NCBI RefSeq assembly: GCF_019343105.1
Contig: NZ_CP073764.1
Location: 1 to 64,000, forward strand
DNA: 64,000 bases
Origin: Methylovirgula sp. HY1
GTDB taxonomy: Bacteria > Pseudomonadota > Alphaproteobacteria > Rhizobiales > Beijerinckiaceae
Direction of reading: 5' to 3'
Under the pieces are notes generated by a model that was not told the DNA's origin, did not search any database, and worked only from the letters and a program-made list of their open reading frames with translations. Within the stretch, counting starts at the first letter, position 1, and the number at the start of each line of letters is the position of its first letter. This document shows positions 47,829 to 56,950 of the stretch, piece by piece. The position numbers and the translations under genes are program-made.

Positions 47829-48014
47829 ATGGAAGACGATGCCATGTTGGCGGCCTGGTGTGACGCTATGGCGACACTGCTAAATCTTCCCATCGGACTG
47901 GGCGATCGCGAGACGATCCTCACCAATTTGCGGTTCATCGCGAGTCAGATGGCGTTTCTCGCCGATTTTCCGCTCGGTGAACATGTCGAGCCAGCAAATA
48001 TTTTCCGGGCGTGA
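47829..48014 (+). CDS. AtzG-like small amidase subunit (DUF4089)
   Basis: A 61-residue protein fitting DUF4089: WCDAMATLLNLPIG, then NLRFIASQMAFLADFPL and the end HVEPANIFRA. In characterised members this is the GatC-like small subunit AtzG that binds the amidase AtzE. GGAGAGGTG lies 6 nt before the ATG at 47829. The stop is 1 nt before the amidase ATG, indicating translational coupling. A longer frame back to a GTG at 47709 overlaps the Irr-box promoter region and is less likely. Confidence 0.85.
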   Translation: MEDDAMLAAWCDAMATLLNLPIGLGDRETILTNLRFIASQMAFLADFPLGEHVEPANIFRA

Positions 48015-48015
48015 C

Positions 48016-49434
48016 ATGAGGGAATTCGATTTGCGTCGCGCCTCTGCCCGAGCCATCGCTGACGCCGTTGCAAAAGGCGAGATCAGTGCACTAGCCGTGA
48101 CCGAAGCGGCGCTTGCGCGGATCGCCGGGCTCAATGCTGCGCTCAACGCCTTTACCGATATTTTGGTAACACGGGCGCGTGCCACCGCGGCGGCGATCGA
48201 TGCGGCGCGGGCGCGCGGCGCGCCGCTAGGCCCGTTGGCGGGCGTGCCATTTGCCGTCAAGAATCTATACGACATCGCGGGGCTCGCGACCCGCGCCGGC
48301 GCAAAAATCAACCGCGATGCGGCGCCGGCCGATGCCGATGCCTATGTCATTCGCCGCCTGGAAGCGGCTGGCGCGGTGCTCGTCGGCGCGCTCGATATGG
48401 ACGAATATGCTTATGGCTTCACTGGCGAGAACATTCATGACGGCGCCTCGCGCAATCCGCATGATCCGCGCCATATGACGGGGGGCTCGTCGGGCGGCTC
48501 GGCGGCGGCGGCGGCCTCGGGCATGGTCACCCTTACGCTCGGGTCCGACACCAATGGGTCGGTCCGCGTGCCGGCCTCATTATGTGGATTGTTCGGCTTG
48601 AAGCCGACCTATGGCCGGCTGTCGCGGCATGGCCTGTTTCCCTTTGTCGCCAGTCTCGACCATGCCGGCGCCTTCGCGCGCTCGGCGGCCGATCTGGCGC
48701 TGATTTATGATGCGATGCAGGGCGAAGATCCAGACGATCCTGTCTGCGCCAGGCGCGGCGCCGAACCAATTGTACCGAGTTTGAACGCGGGCGCGGAGAG
48801 TCTGCGCATCGCCGTTGCCGGCGATTATTTCCGGCGCGGCGGCAATCCCGAAGCCTATGCAGCCGTCGATCGCCTGGCCGCGGCGCTGTCGGTGCAGCGC
48901 GAGGTCATATTGCCGGAGGCGCAGCGCGCCCGCGCCGCCGCCTATCTCATCACCGCGGCGGAAGGCGCGGCCTTGCATCGGGCGCGGCTGCAAACGCGGG
49001 CAGCCGATTTCGATCCGGCCGTGCGCGATCGGCTTTTCGCGGGGGCGATGATTCCGGCGGGCGCTCTGCTCCAGGCGCAAAAATTCCGCGCCTGGTTCCA
49101 AATGCAGGCGCGCGCCATTTTTGCGGATGTCGATGTGATCCTGGCGCCGGCGACGCCGTGTCGTGCGCCGCTCTCGGGTCAAAAAATGATGTGGCTCGAC
49201 GGAAAAGAAGTGCCGGTGCGCGCCGATCTCGGCATCTATACCCAGCCGCTCTCCTTCATCGGTCTGCCGATCTGCACCGTGCCGGTATGGACGCAAGGTG
49301 AAAAGCTGCCGATCGGCGTGCAATTGATCGGCGCGCCTTGGCGCGAGGATCGCGTGCTGCGGTTGGCGCAGGCCCTCGAAAGCATGGGACTCGTCCAGGC
49401 GCCCGTGGCGGAGGACGCTGCGCCACCGCTCTAA
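48016..49434 (+). CDS. Amidase, AtzE family
   Basis: A 472-residue amidase-signature hydrolase. The Ser-cisSer-Lys triad is visible as Lys in GVPFAVKNLYD and the serines in MTGGSSGGSAAA with GSDTNGSVRVPAS following. The N-terminus MREFDLRRASARAIADAV and the overall pattern fit the AtzE subfamily (1-carboxybiuret hydrolase and relatives). The companion AtzG-like gene directly upstream supports a heteromeric enzyme. No cyanuric acid or urea genes are near, so the natural substrate may differ. Confidence 0.9.
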   Translation: MREFDLRRASARAIADAVAKGEISALAVTEAALARIAGLNAALNAFTDILVTRARATAAAIDAARARGAPLGPLAGVPFAVKNLYDIAGLATRAGAKINRDAAPADADAYVIRRLEAAGAVLVGALDMDEYAYGFTGENIHDGASRNPHDPRHMTGGSSGGSAAAAASGMVTLTLGSDTNGSVRVPASLCGLFGLKPTYGRLSRHGLFPFVASLDHAGAFARSAADLALIYDAMQGEDPDDPVCARRGAEPIVPSLNAGAESLRIAVAGDYFRRGGNPEAYAAVDRLAAALSVQREVILPEAQRARAAAYLITAAEGAALHRARLQTRAADFDPAVRDRLFAGAMIPAGALLQAQKFRAWFQMQARAIFADVDVILAPATPCRAPLSGQKMMWLDGKEVPVRADLGIYTQPLSFIGLPICTVPVWTQGEKLPIGVQLIGAPWREDRVLRLAQALESMGLVQAPVAEDAAPPL

Positions 49435-49442
49435 GATCACCC

Positions 49443-49505
49443 ACAATCAATAAGCTGGAGGATGTTCTGATCGGAAGAGCGGTTCAACCTTTCTGGAGCA
49501 TGCTT
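49443..49505. repeat. Mosaic palindromic repeat, copy 7 (decayed)
   Basis: A degenerate copy: AATCAATAAGCTGGAGGATG, then GAAGAGCGGTTCAACCTTTC as an eroded hairpin and GGAGCATGC. It lies between the convergent amidase and alaS genes and ends inside the alaS stop codon region. Compared with copy 5 it has lost the GATCGGGTG module. Confidence 0.75.
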
Positions 49506-52192
49506 TAATCGGCGTTGGCGGTCTCCCGGAGCGCTGTGCCGATCGCGGCCAGCGCTGTTTCAGCCGCGCCGCCTTCGGGACCGCCGGCCTGCGCCATGTC
49601 GCGGCGCCCGCCGCCACCTTTGCCGCCGAGCTTTTCGGCCGCGATCCGCACCAATTGAACCGCGTCGAAACGCTCCGTCAGATCTTGCGTGACGCCCACC
49701 ACCACGCCAGCCTTGCCGTCGGCGGCGATTCCGACAATGGCAACGACGCCGGAGCCGACGCTTTCCTTGGCTTCATCGGCGAGCGATTTCAGATCTTTCA
49801 TTTCGACGCCGGAAACCATCCGGCCGAAGAACTTCACGCCGCCAATGTCTTCGATCGCCTGAGCACGGTCGCCGCCGCCCATGGCTAACCTTTTGCGCGC
49901 ATCGCTGACTTCGCGCTCGAGCTTGCGGCGATCTTCGAGAATCTGGGTGAGGCGTTCGCTCGATTCGGCCTCCGGCGCCTTGAGCAATTGCGCCAGCTCG
50001 TGCAGCCGTTGCGCCTGCGCCTTGAGATAATGGCGCGCTTCCTCACCGGTTTTGGCTTCGATGCGCCTTACGCCCGCGGCAACCGGCGATTCGGAGACGA
50101 TGGAAATGAGGCCGATGTCGCCGGTGCGGCGCACATGGGTGCCGCCGCAAAGTTCGATCGAAAACGGCATGGTCGGCGGCGCGGTATCTTCGTCGAGCAG
50201 AACCTCGGCCGCATCGCCCATGGCGACGACACGGACCTGATCGCCATATTTCTCGCCGAAGAGCGCGCGCGCGCCCGAAGAGATCGCCGCCTCCATATCC
50301 ATGACGCGCGTGGAGACCGGCGTATTGGCCAGGATGGCGCGATTGGCGAGATCTTCGATGCGTGCCAATTCCTCCGCCGAAATCGGCTTTTGATGCACGA
50401 AGTCGAAGCGCAGCCGGTCGGGCGCGACGAGCGAGCCCTTCTGCGCGACATGCTCGCCGAGCACTTGGCGCAAGGCTTCGTGCAGAAGGTGGGTGGCGGA
50501 ATGGTTGGCGCGCAGCGCGCGCCGCCGCGCATGATCGACAATGAGCTCGACGGCGAGATTGCGCGTCAGCGCACCCGTTTCGACACTCCCGTCATGGATG
50601 ATGAGATCGCCGAGCTTCTTCTGCGTATTGGTGACGCGAAAGATGCCGCCGGGCGCGCGCAGCATGCCGGTATCGCCCTGCTGGCCGCCCGATTCGCCAT
50701 AAAAAGGCGTCTGATTCAGGATGACTTGCCCGGTGGCGCCGGCTTCGAGCCGCTCCACTTCCTGTCCATTCTGCAAAAGCGCGACGACGATGCCTTCCGC
50801 CGCTTCGGTCTCATAGCCGAGAAATTCGCTCGCCCCGAGCTTTTCGCGAAGCTCGAACCAAATCTTTTCGGTTGCCGCCTCGCCCGAGCCGGCCCAGGCG
50901 CGGCGCGCATCGGCGCGCTGCTGCGCCATCGCCTGGTTGAAGCCGTCGACATCGACGCCGAGATGGCGGGCGCGCAAGGCGTCCTGTGTGAGATCGAGCG
51001 GAAAGCCGTAAGTATCATAGAGTTTGAACGCGGTGCCGCCGGCCAGTATGCCGCCCGCCGGCAGTTCGCGCGTCTCCTCGTCCAGAATCGCGAGGCCGCG
51101 CGCGAGCGCGACCCGGAAGCGGGTTTCCTCCAGCCGCAGAGTCTCGACGATGAGCGGCTCGGCGCGCACCAGCTCCGGATAGGCCGTCCCCATCTCGCGC
51201 ACCAGAACGGCGACGAGCCGCCACATCAAGGGATCCTTGGCGCCGAGCAGTTGCGCGTGGCGCATGGCGCGCCGCATGATGCGGCGCAAGACATAGCCGC
51301 GCCCTTCGTTCGAAGGCAAAACGCCGTCGGCCACGAGAAAGGCCGAGGCGCGTAAATGGTCGGCAATGACGCGATGGCTCGGCTTCTGCGGCCCGTCGGG
51401 ATCGACGCCGGTCGCGGCGGCAACGGCGAGGATCAGCGCCCGCATCAGATCGATGTCGTAATTCGATGTCGCGCCTTGCAGCAGCGCGGCGATGCGTTCG
51501 AGCCCCATGCCGGTATCGATCGACGGGCGGGGCAGAGCAATGCGGTCGCCGGGACCGATTTGCTCATATTGCATGAACACGAGGTTCCAGAATTCGAGGT
51601 AGCGGTCGCCATCTTGATCGGCGCTGCCGGGCGGCCCGCCAAAGAGCTTATCGCCTTGGTCGAAGAAAATCTCCGAACACGGACCGCAGGGGCCGGTATC
51701 GCCCATGGCCCAGAAATTGTCGGAAGTCGCAATGCGGATGATCTTCGAATCGGAAAAGCCGGCGATCGCTTTCCATAAACCGAAAGCTTCGTCATCGTCG
51801 TGATAGACGGTGACGAGCAAGCGGTCCTTGGGCAGGCCCAAAACCTCGGTGATGAAGGTCCAGGCAAATTCGATCGCTTCGGCCTTGAAATAATCGCCGA
51901 AGGAGAAATTGCCGAGCATCTCGAAAAACGTGTGATGGCGGGCCGTATAGCCGACATTGTCGAGATCATTGTGCTTGCCGCCGGCGCGCACGCATTTTTG
52001 CGCCGTGGCGGCGCGGCTATAAGACCGCTTCTCGATGCCGGTGAAGAGATTCTTGAACTGGACCATCCCCGCATTGGTGAACATGAGGGTCGGGTCGTTG
52101 CGCGGCACGAGCGGGGAAGAGGGCACGATCGTATGCCCCCTTTGCGCGTAAAAATCGAGAAAGGCGGTGCGGATCTCGCTGACGCTGCTCAT
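49505..52192 (-). CDS. alaS: Alanyl-tRNA synthetase
   Basis: An 895-residue class II synthetase. It starts [19 protein letters not shown] and carries the catalytic [18 protein letters not shown] region, the editing-domain [11 protein letters not shown] and ELCGGTHV motifs with zinc ligands, and a C-terminal coiled coil plus Gly-rich C-Ala domain ([17 protein letters not shown]). Length and domain order are normal. It lies 191 bp downstream of recA in the same direction. Confidence 0.97.
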   Translation of the reverse strand: MSSVSEIRTAFLDFYAQRGHTIVPSSPLVPRNDPTLMFTNAGMVQFKNLFTGIEKRSYSRAATAQKCVRAGGKHNDLDNVGYTARHHTFFEMLGNFSFGDYFKAEAIEFAWTFITEVLGLPKDRLLVTVYHDDDEAFGLWKAIAGFSDSKIIRIATSDNFWAMGDTGPCGPCSEIFFDQGDKLFGGPPGSADQDGDRYLEFWNLVFMQYEQIGPGDRIALPRPSIDTGMGLERIAALLQGATSNYDIDLMRALILAVAAATGVDPDGPQKPSHRVIADHLRASAFLVADGVLPSNEGRGYVLRRIMRRAMRHAQLLGAKDPLMWRLVAVLVREMGTAYPELVRAEPLIVETLRLEETRFRVALARGLAILDEETRELPAGGILAGGTAFKLYDTYGFPLDLTQDALRARHLGVDVDGFNQAMAQQRADARRAWAGSGEAATEKIWFELREKLGASEFLGYETEAAEGIVVALLQNGQEVERLEAGATGQVILNQTPFYGESGGQQGDTGMLRAPGGIFRVTNTQKKLGDLIIHDGSVETGALTRNLAVELIVDHARRRALRANHSATHLLHEALRQVLGEHVAQKGSLVAPDRLRFDFVHQKPISAEELARIEDLANRAILANTPVSTRVMDMEAAISSGARALFGEKYGDQVRVVAMGDAAEVLLDEDTAPPTMPFSIELCGGTHVRRTGDIGLISIVSESPVAAGVRRIEAKTGEEARHYLKAQAQRLHELAQLLKAPEAESSERLTQILEDRRKLEREVSDARKRLAMGGGDRAQAIEDIGGVKFFGRMVSGVEMKDLKSLADEAKESVGSGVVAIVGIAADGKAGVVVGVTQDLTERFDAVQLVRIAAEKLGGKGGGGRRDMAQAGGPEGGAAETALAAIGTALRETANAD

Positions 52193-52383
52193 TTTGCCTA
52201 TCCGGTCCCTGCAGAAGCTTCTGCCAACCCCGGTGCTGACGGTGGCTCGCGACCACCAACAAGATGGGACATGAGACCATCAAATCCAGGGGAGCGCCCT
52301 TCTAACTTCCGGGCTCTGTCCTGTCGAGCGTATCGCGCCAACAGGACCGGCGGATTTGAGCGCGCCGCCCTTGCCGGCAGGTT

Positions 52384-53481
52384 TCAGCCCTCGGCTTCCT
52401 CGGCCTCGGCCTCGCCGGGGTCGAGAATGCGCTGGGCAATAAGGCCGGCATTTTCGCGGATCGCCTGTTCGATCCGCGCCGCCGCTTCGGGATTGTTGCG
52501 CAGGAAGGTCTTGGCGTTTTCACGGCCCTGGCCGAGCCTCTGGCTGTCATAAGAGAACCAGGCGCCGGATTTTTCGACGACGCCGGCCTTGACGCCGAGA
52601 TCGACGAGCTCGCCCATTTTCGAAATGCCCTCGCCATACATGATGTCGAATTCGACCTGCTTGAACGGCGGCGCGACCTTGTTCTTCACGACTTTGACGC
52701 GGGTCTGATTGCCGACCACTTCCTCGCGGTCCTTGATCGAGCCGATGCGGCGGATATCGAGGCGGACGGAGGCATAGAATTTCAGCGCATTGCCGCCCGT
52801 CGTCGTCTCCGGGCTGCCATACATGACGCCGATCTTCATACGGATCTGATTGATGAAGATCACCATCGTATGCGAGCGCGAGATCGAGGCGGTGAGCTTG
52901 CGCAGTGCCTGGCTCATGAGGCGCGCCTGCAGGCCCGGCTGGCTGTCGCCCATCTCGCCGTCGATTTCAGCCCGCGGCGTCAGCGCCGCGACCGAATCGA
53001 TGACGAGTACATCGACGGCGCCGGAACGCACCAAAGTGTCGGTGATCTCGAGCGCCTGTTCGCCGGTATCCGGCTGCGAGATCAAAAGATCGTCGAGATT
53101 GACGCCGAGCTTGCGCGCATAAACGGGATCGAGCGCATGTTCGGCATCGACGAAGGCGCAGACGCCGCCCTTCTTCTGCGCCTCGGCGATCACATGCAAA
53201 GTCAGGGTCGTTTTGCCGGAGGATTCCGGCCCGTAGATCTCGATGACGCGGCCGCGCGGCAGGCCGCCGACGCCGAGCGCGATGTCGAGGCTGAGCGAGC
53301 CCGTCGAAATCGTCTCGATCTCGACGATCTTTTGATTTTTGCCGAGCCGCATGATCGAGCCTTTGCCGAAGGCACGTTCGATCTGCGACAAGGCGGCGTC
53401 GAGCGCCTTGGTCTTGTCCACGGAAGATCCTTCCACGAGGCGGAGATTCGCTTGGCTCACTGGTGACGCTCCTTCTGACAT
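52384..53481 (-). CDS. recA: Recombinase RecA
   Basis: A 365-residue RecA. Walker A is GPESSGKTT near residue 75, the L2-region and ssDNA-binding parts read [20 protein letters not shown] in order, and the C-terminus is acidic (EAEAEEAEG). The start at 53481 removes 21 residues of non-family sequence. Core promoter elements remain 87-115 bp upstream, but the LexA operator that should lie next to them is split by a transposon whose end is 129 bp from the start codon. Confidence 0.97.
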   Translation of the reverse strand: MSEGASPVSQANLRLVEGSSVDKTKALDAALSQIERAFGKGSIMRLGKNQKIVEIETISTGSLSLDIALGVGGLPRGRVIEIYGPESSGKTTLTLHVIAEAQKKGGVCAFVDAEHALDPVYARKLGVNLDDLLISQPDTGEQALEITDTLVRSGAVDVLVIDSVAALTPRAEIDGEMGDSQPGLQARLMSQALRKLTASISRSHTMVIFINQIRMKIGVMYGSPETTTGGNALKFYASVRLDIRRIGSIKDREEVVGNQTRVKVVKNKVAPPFKQVEFDIMYGEGISKMGELVDLGVKAGVVEKSGAWFSYDSQRLGQGRENAKTFLRNNPEAAARIEQAIRENAGLIAQRILDPGEAEAEEAEG

Positions 53482-53567
53482 GGGCGTAAAAAATTGGCGA
53501 GATGAAAAGCGCAAGGGCGGGGGTGCAAGACGGCGTTCCCACAAGCCTTAGCTATGAACTTGAGAAA

Positions 53568-53611
53568 AATGTACCCCATTTGTTCTCGGCCGCCAAGTTC
53601 TTTTTTTGTGC
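53568..53611 (-). promoter_or_regulatory. recA promoter with a transposon-disrupted SOS operator
   Basis: On the minus strand TTGGCG (53591-53596) and TACATT (53568-53573) are separated by 17 bp and fit a housekeeping promoter. Directly upstream, the plus strand reads GTTC-TTTTTTT-GTGC (53597-53611), where the last two bases belong to the transposon. The pre-insertion sequence, rebuilt from the two flanks, is GTTC-TTTTTTT-GTTC, the alphaproteobacterial LexA consensus. The present operator therefore has one altered base in its distal half-site. Confidence 0.75.
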
Positions 53612-53739
53612 CAATTGTGCACTTGCCATAACGATTAGTTTTTTTGGATAGTTAATGGTTAGTTAACATCCGTTCGGTACATTGCGTTCCTGCGTTCCCT
53701 CTGGTTGACGAAAGGTTCGGGAACTAGTAAACGTCCGGG

Positions 53740-54219
53740 ATGACACCGAATGTGATAGCCGCCCTTGCAAAGGAACGTCGCGAACTCGCCAGGAAACTGG
53801 AGAAAATCGACGCGCTGCTCGTCGAATATGGAGAGGTCGCTACTGAAGAAGAGCGAACCGGCCGCGAAAAAATAGCAATTCAGAAAGCCGCTCCAGAAGC
53901 TATGATTTCGCCTGATGACGCCAATAATGGGGACCTTTCAAAGGGTAGACGTATCAAAGCTGCCGTTGTCGCGTTTCTTAATCAGTACGGTCCGCAACAC
54001 CGCAAAACGATTCTCGAACACTTGGAGAAGCGTGGCTTGATGGGGGATGAGAAAGAACCGCTGCACCGTTTGGCAATTTATTTAAGCGGCATGCGAGATC
54101 TCGTGACGAGCGATGGCGCTGGAAACTTTAGACTAGAGCGCGTTGACATTCAGCGTGTCCAGATGAATGCGCCGACGATGGATAGCATGGAGAGGAATGC
54201 TCGCGGCGTTTGTTCGTAG
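53740..54219 (+). CDS. Passenger protein of the outer IS1595 copy, C-terminus altered by IS insertion
   Basis: Residues 1-132 are identical to the intact 142-aa passenger at 56943-57371: an N-terminal coiled coil (LAKERRELARKLEKIDALL), an acidic linker and a winged-helix-like region (RIKAAVVAFLNQYGPQHRKT, then HLEKRGLMG and GNFRL). The IS5-type element entered at codon 132, so the last 10 native residues are replaced by about 27 from the IS (ERVDIQRVQMN onward). The core may still fold. The function is unknown. Confidence 0.7.
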   Translation: MTPNVIAALAKERRELARKLEKIDALLVEYGEVATEEERTGREKIAIQKAAPEAMISPDDANNGDLSKGRRIKAAVVAFLNQYGPQHRKTILEHLEKRGLMGDEKEPLHRLAIYLSGMRDLVTSDGAGNFRLERVDIQRVQMNAPTMDSMERNARGVCS

Positions 54220-54973
54220 CGTGTCGCGATGCGCCTGAAATGCTTGAGTTTCAGGAAGAAGCGCTCGACCAGATTGCGCTCGCAATAGAGCGCGAAGTCA
54301 CAATGGACCTGGGGCGATGTTGTTCTGGGCGGGATCACCGCGACGGCGCCTTGTTCGGTGATGGCATCACGCAGCGATTTTGCATCGTAGCCCTTGTCGC
54401 CAAGGACATGCTCGGCAGGCAGACCTTCGATCAGAGCTTCGGCCTGGGTGATATCGCTGGCCTGCCCAGGCGTGAGAATAAACCGCAACGGGTTACCCAG
54501 CGCGTCGACGACGGCATGGATTTTTGTGGTCAAGCCACCCCGCGAACGGCCGATCGCGCGAGCTTCAGGCCCCCTTTTTTGCCCGCCGCATGCTGGTGCG
54601 CCCGGACGATGGTGGAGTCGATCATGATGTATTCGAAGTCCGGATCATCGGCCATTGCCGTAAATAGCCGATCCCACACGCCGTCTTTGGACCAGCGGGA
54701 AAAGCGGATGAACACACTGTTCCAATTGCCAAAGCAATCCGGCAGATCGCGCCAGGGGACGCCCGTTCTGGCGAGCCACAGGATCGCCTCCACAAACAAC
54801 CGATTGTTCGCGCCGGTCCTGCCGGGATCACTCCGCTTGCCAGGCAGATGCGGCTGCATCCGCTCCCACTGGTGGTCTTTCAACATCAACCGAACCGACG
54901 ACATCCGACGCTCCCCGAAAAGGAGCTTGAATCAGATTTCCCCGCAAGCCGGAATCCTAAATGTCAACGCGGT
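54137..54973 (-). mobile_element. IS5-family (IS427-group) insertion sequence, 837 bp
   Basis: The element is bounded by CTAG duplications at 54133-54136 and 54974-54977; comparison with the intact inner copy (GACTAGTGAG) proves the insertion point. Terminal inverted repeats read AGCGCGTTGACATTCAG and ACCGCGTTGACATTTAG, 15 of 17 equal. It carries a two-frame transposase on the minus strand. Size, CTAG target and frameshift organisation fit the IS427 group. Confidence 0.92.
54150..54904 (-). CDS. IS5/IS427-group transposase made by programmed frameshift
   Basis: The first frame (54530-54904, 124 aa) holds the DUF4096-type N-terminal domain and the first catalytic Asp in IMIDSTIVRAHQHAAG. The second frame (54150-54533, 127 aa) holds the second Asp in VLGDKGYDAKSLRD and the Glu in ERNLVERFFLKLKHFRRIATRY. 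They overlap around an A6G5 run (54570-54580, minus strand AAAAAAGGGGG), a typical slippery site for -1 frameshifting. All DDE residues are present, so the element could be active. Confidence 0.9.
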
Positions 54974-55001
54974 CTAGTGAGATCACGCCCGAAAACGAAT
55001 T

Positions 55002-55028
55002 CGGCCTAGGAGCCATGCTCCTAGGCCG
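55002..55028 (+). terminator. 12-bp hairpin at the end of the passenger gene (outer copy)
   Basis: CGGCCTAGGAGC-CAT-GCTCCTAGGCCG is a perfect 12-bp stem with a 3-nt loop, followed by ATTATTA. In the intact copy the TAG stop of the passenger gene lies inside its left arm. It is either a transcription terminator or a processing site that separates the gene from the structured RNA 13 bp further on. Confidence 0.65.
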
Positions 55029-55041
55029 ATTATTATGGATT

Positions 55042-55330
55042 GGAACGGTAGCAAACTGGTGTTGCGGCTTGGGGTAGGACTCGCGATCTCCCCACGCAGG
55101 GATCAGTTCGATCCTGGTACGTTCCGCCATTCCGGCTGCATCGGGCCGTATCACCGGCGCGGTCGGCAGACAGCACGAAGCTGTCATAGGTAGTGGTCGC
55201 TAAGGCCACGAAGTGTACCGCCGGGGCAGTTACGGAAGGTCCCGGCGGAATTTATGGAGGGTGCGGACATGCAACCACCATAACTAACTAGGAAAGTGCG
55301 TCGTCGGCTCATCTCCGGCGGCGCACTTTC
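55042..55330 (+). ncRNA. Structured RNA with tRNA-like 5' domain, outer copy
   Basis: Positions 55042-55129 fold as a tRNA-like module: acceptor GGAACG/CGTTCC, TA, D arm GCAA/TTGC with a GG-containing 7-nt loop, T arm ATCAG/CTGGT with loop TTCGATC, discriminator G and encoded CCA. The anticodon arm is replaced by an extended stem (TGGGG/CCCCA plus further pairs) without a normal 7-nt loop. Hairpins follow at 55169-55185 (GACAGC/GCTGTC), 55193-55209 (GTGGTC/GGCCAC), 55218-55248 (CCGCCGGG/CCCGGCGG) and 55292-55330 (16 bp). Several stems need G-U pairs that exist only in plus-strand RNA, which sets the orientation. Confidence 0.6.
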
Positions 55331-55404
55331 TTATACTAAATCGGAACTTATGCACTTGACATAATACAGATGTTCCGGTAGTGTTTCGGGCATAGGAGCT
55401 TGAA

Positions 55405-56346
55405 ATGTCTACCGATCTGACAAACCCGATTTTCCATGACGAGGATGCGGCCCGCGCGCATTTCGAAAAGCTGCGCTGGCCGGACGGCAAGCCGGCTTGC
55501 CCGCATTGCGGCACTGTCGGCGAAACCACCCTCGTTAAAGGCAAGTCGCACCGTCCCGGCATGTATCAGTGCAACGCTTGCCAGAAACCCTTCACGGTCA
55601 CAGTCGGCTCCGTCATGGAAGCGAGCCATCTGCCACTGACCAAATGGGCACTCGCCTTTCATCTGATGGCGTCAAGCAAGAAGGGCGTTTCGGCGCATCA
55701 GTTGATGCGTCAGCTTGGGATCGGCTCCTATCGCACCGCTTGGTTTCTCGCGCATCGCGTTCGCGAAGCGATGGCGGATCGTGACCCGGAACCGCTCGGC
55801 GGCAAAGGCAAGACGGTTGAAGTTGACGAAACCTATATTGGCAAGCCGGGCCAGACATTCGTGAACGGCAAAGGATGGGTTGGCAAGCGCGGTACAGCGA
55901 CCAAGCGCAAGGTTCTGACAATGGTCGAGCGCGGCGGCCGGGCGGTTTCGATCAAGGTCGATGATCTCACAATTCCGACCATCAAGAAAATCTTGGGCGC
56001 GCATGTCGTCTTGGACAGCACGCTGAACACCGACGAAGCGCAGTTCTATAAACAGCCCGGCAAAGCCTTCGCAAAGCACGAAGCCGTCAATCACGGCTCA
56101 GGTGAATATGCGCGCGGCGACACCACGACCAACACGGTTGAGGGCTTCTTTGGCATTTTCAAACGCGGCATGACTGGCGTTTATCATCACTGCGGCGAAC
56201 AGCATTTGCAGGCTTATTTGAACGAGTTCGATTTTCGCTATTCGAACCGTGCCGCGCTCGGATGCAATGATACGGAGCGCGCGAACCGCGCTATTCGGGG
56301 CGCGGCAGGCAAGCGGCTCATGTATCAAGGATCTCGTTCAGCGTGA
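55405..56346 (+). CDS. IS1595-family transposase (inner copy)
   Basis: A 313-residue transposase. The N-terminal zinc ribbon has CPHCG and YQCNAC (residues about 32-58). The ISXO2-like DDE domain includes KTVEVDETYIGKPG (first Asp), HVVLDSTLNTDEAQFY (second Asp) and the terminal HEAVNHGSGEYARGDTTTNT and NTVEGFFGIFKRGM region with the third catalytic residue. It is preceded by about 40 bp after the terminal repeat. It is identical to the outer copy, and both look intact. Confidence 0.95.
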   Translation: MSTDLTNPIFHDEDAARAHFEKLRWPDGKPACPHCGTVGETTLVKGKSHRPGMYQCNACQKPFTVTVGSVMEASHLPLTKWALAFHLMASSKKGVSAHQLMRQLGIGSYRTAWFLAHRVREAMADRDPEPLGGKGKTVEVDETYIGKPGQTFVNGKGWVGKRGTATKRKVLTMVERGGRAVSIKVDDLTIPTIKKILGAHVVLDSTLNTDEAQFYKQPGKAFAKHEAVNHGSGEYARGDTTTNTVEGFFGIFKRGMTGVYHHCGEQHLQAYLNEFDFRYSNRAALGCNDTERANRAIRGAAGKRLMYQGSRSA

Positions 56347-56372
56347 GCGGCTTAAGAGAGGCCGCGCCAAAA

Positions 56373-56555
56373 TCAGGGCGATTTTGGCTTTGATCGAACA
56401 GCTTTTCTGACTCGACTCTTCGCTTGATCTTGAGCACGCTCCGTCTTGCCGACAAGTTCTTTTGTCGGCTTGGGAGGCGTGTTCAAAGCGCGGCGGATTG
56501 CGTCGTCGCGACGACGCACGATTTCGTCCTGTGATAAATCTACATCATCCGGCAT
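56373..56555 (-). CDS. Small 60-aa passenger protein (inner copy)
   Basis: A highly charged peptide: DLSQDEIVRRRDDAIRRALN followed by a Pro/Lys/Arg-rich tail (PPKPTKELVGKTERAQ, then KAVRSKPKSP). It is convergent with the transposase, 26 bp between stops. Similar short basic genes behind IS transposases are known, but I cannot assign a function. It may bind nucleic acid. The start codon and upstream region exist only in this copy. Confidence 0.6.
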   Translation of the reverse strand: MPDDVDLSQDEIVRRRDDAIRRALNTPPKPTKELVGKTERAQDQAKSRVRKAVRSKPKSP

Positions 56556-56621
56556 GAGTCATCCCCATGATTTACCAAGTAAATACGAGGTTCTTGCTAT
56601 TGAATCAGTGATTTAGTATAA

Positions 56622-56910
56622 GAAAGTGCGCCGCCGGAGATGAGCCGACGACGCACTTTCCTAGTTAGTTATGGTGGTTGCATGTCCGCACCCTCCATAA
56701 ATTCCGCCGGGACCTTCCGTAACTGCCCCGGCGGTACACTTCGTGGCCTTAGCGACCACTACCTATGACAGCTTCGTGCTGTCTGCCGACCGCGCCGGTG
56801 ATACGGCCCGATGCAGCCGGAATGGCGGAACGTACCAGGATCGAACTGATCCCTGCGTGGGGAGATCGCGAGTCCTACCCCAAGCCGCAACACCAGTTTG
56901 CTACCGTTCC
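56622..56910 (-). ncRNA. Structured RNA with tRNA-like 5' domain, inner copy
   Basis: The inverted counterpart of the RNA at 55042-55330. The tRNA-like domain spans 56823-56910 and the terminal 16-bp hairpin 56622-56660. All stems described for the outer copy are kept. It lies directly downstream of the intact 142-aa gene on the same strand, so both may be expressed from one promoter near the right terminal repeat. Confidence 0.6.
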
Positions 56911-56923
56911 AATCCATAATAAT

Positions 56924-56950
56924 CGGCCTAGGAGCATGGCTCCTAGGCCG
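56924..56950 (-). terminator. 12-bp hairpin overlapping the passenger stop codon (inner copy)
   Basis: The same perfect CGGCCTAGGAGC/GCTCCTAGGCCG stem as in the outer copy. The TAG stop of the 142-aa gene lies in the left arm (56943-56945). The stem has only a weak AT tail, so read-through into the structured RNA or cleavage next to it is possible. Confidence 0.6.

Noticed and set aside
53582-53600. Second pair of GTTC sequences upstream of recA (spacing 11 bp)
   Set aside because: The spacing does not fit the LexA consensus of 7 bp; only the pair rebuilt across the transposon does.
55042-55129. A normal decoding tRNA
   Set aside because: Acceptor, D and T arms fit, but the region that should be the anticodon arm forms a longer stem without a 7-nt loop, so no anticodon can be assigned.
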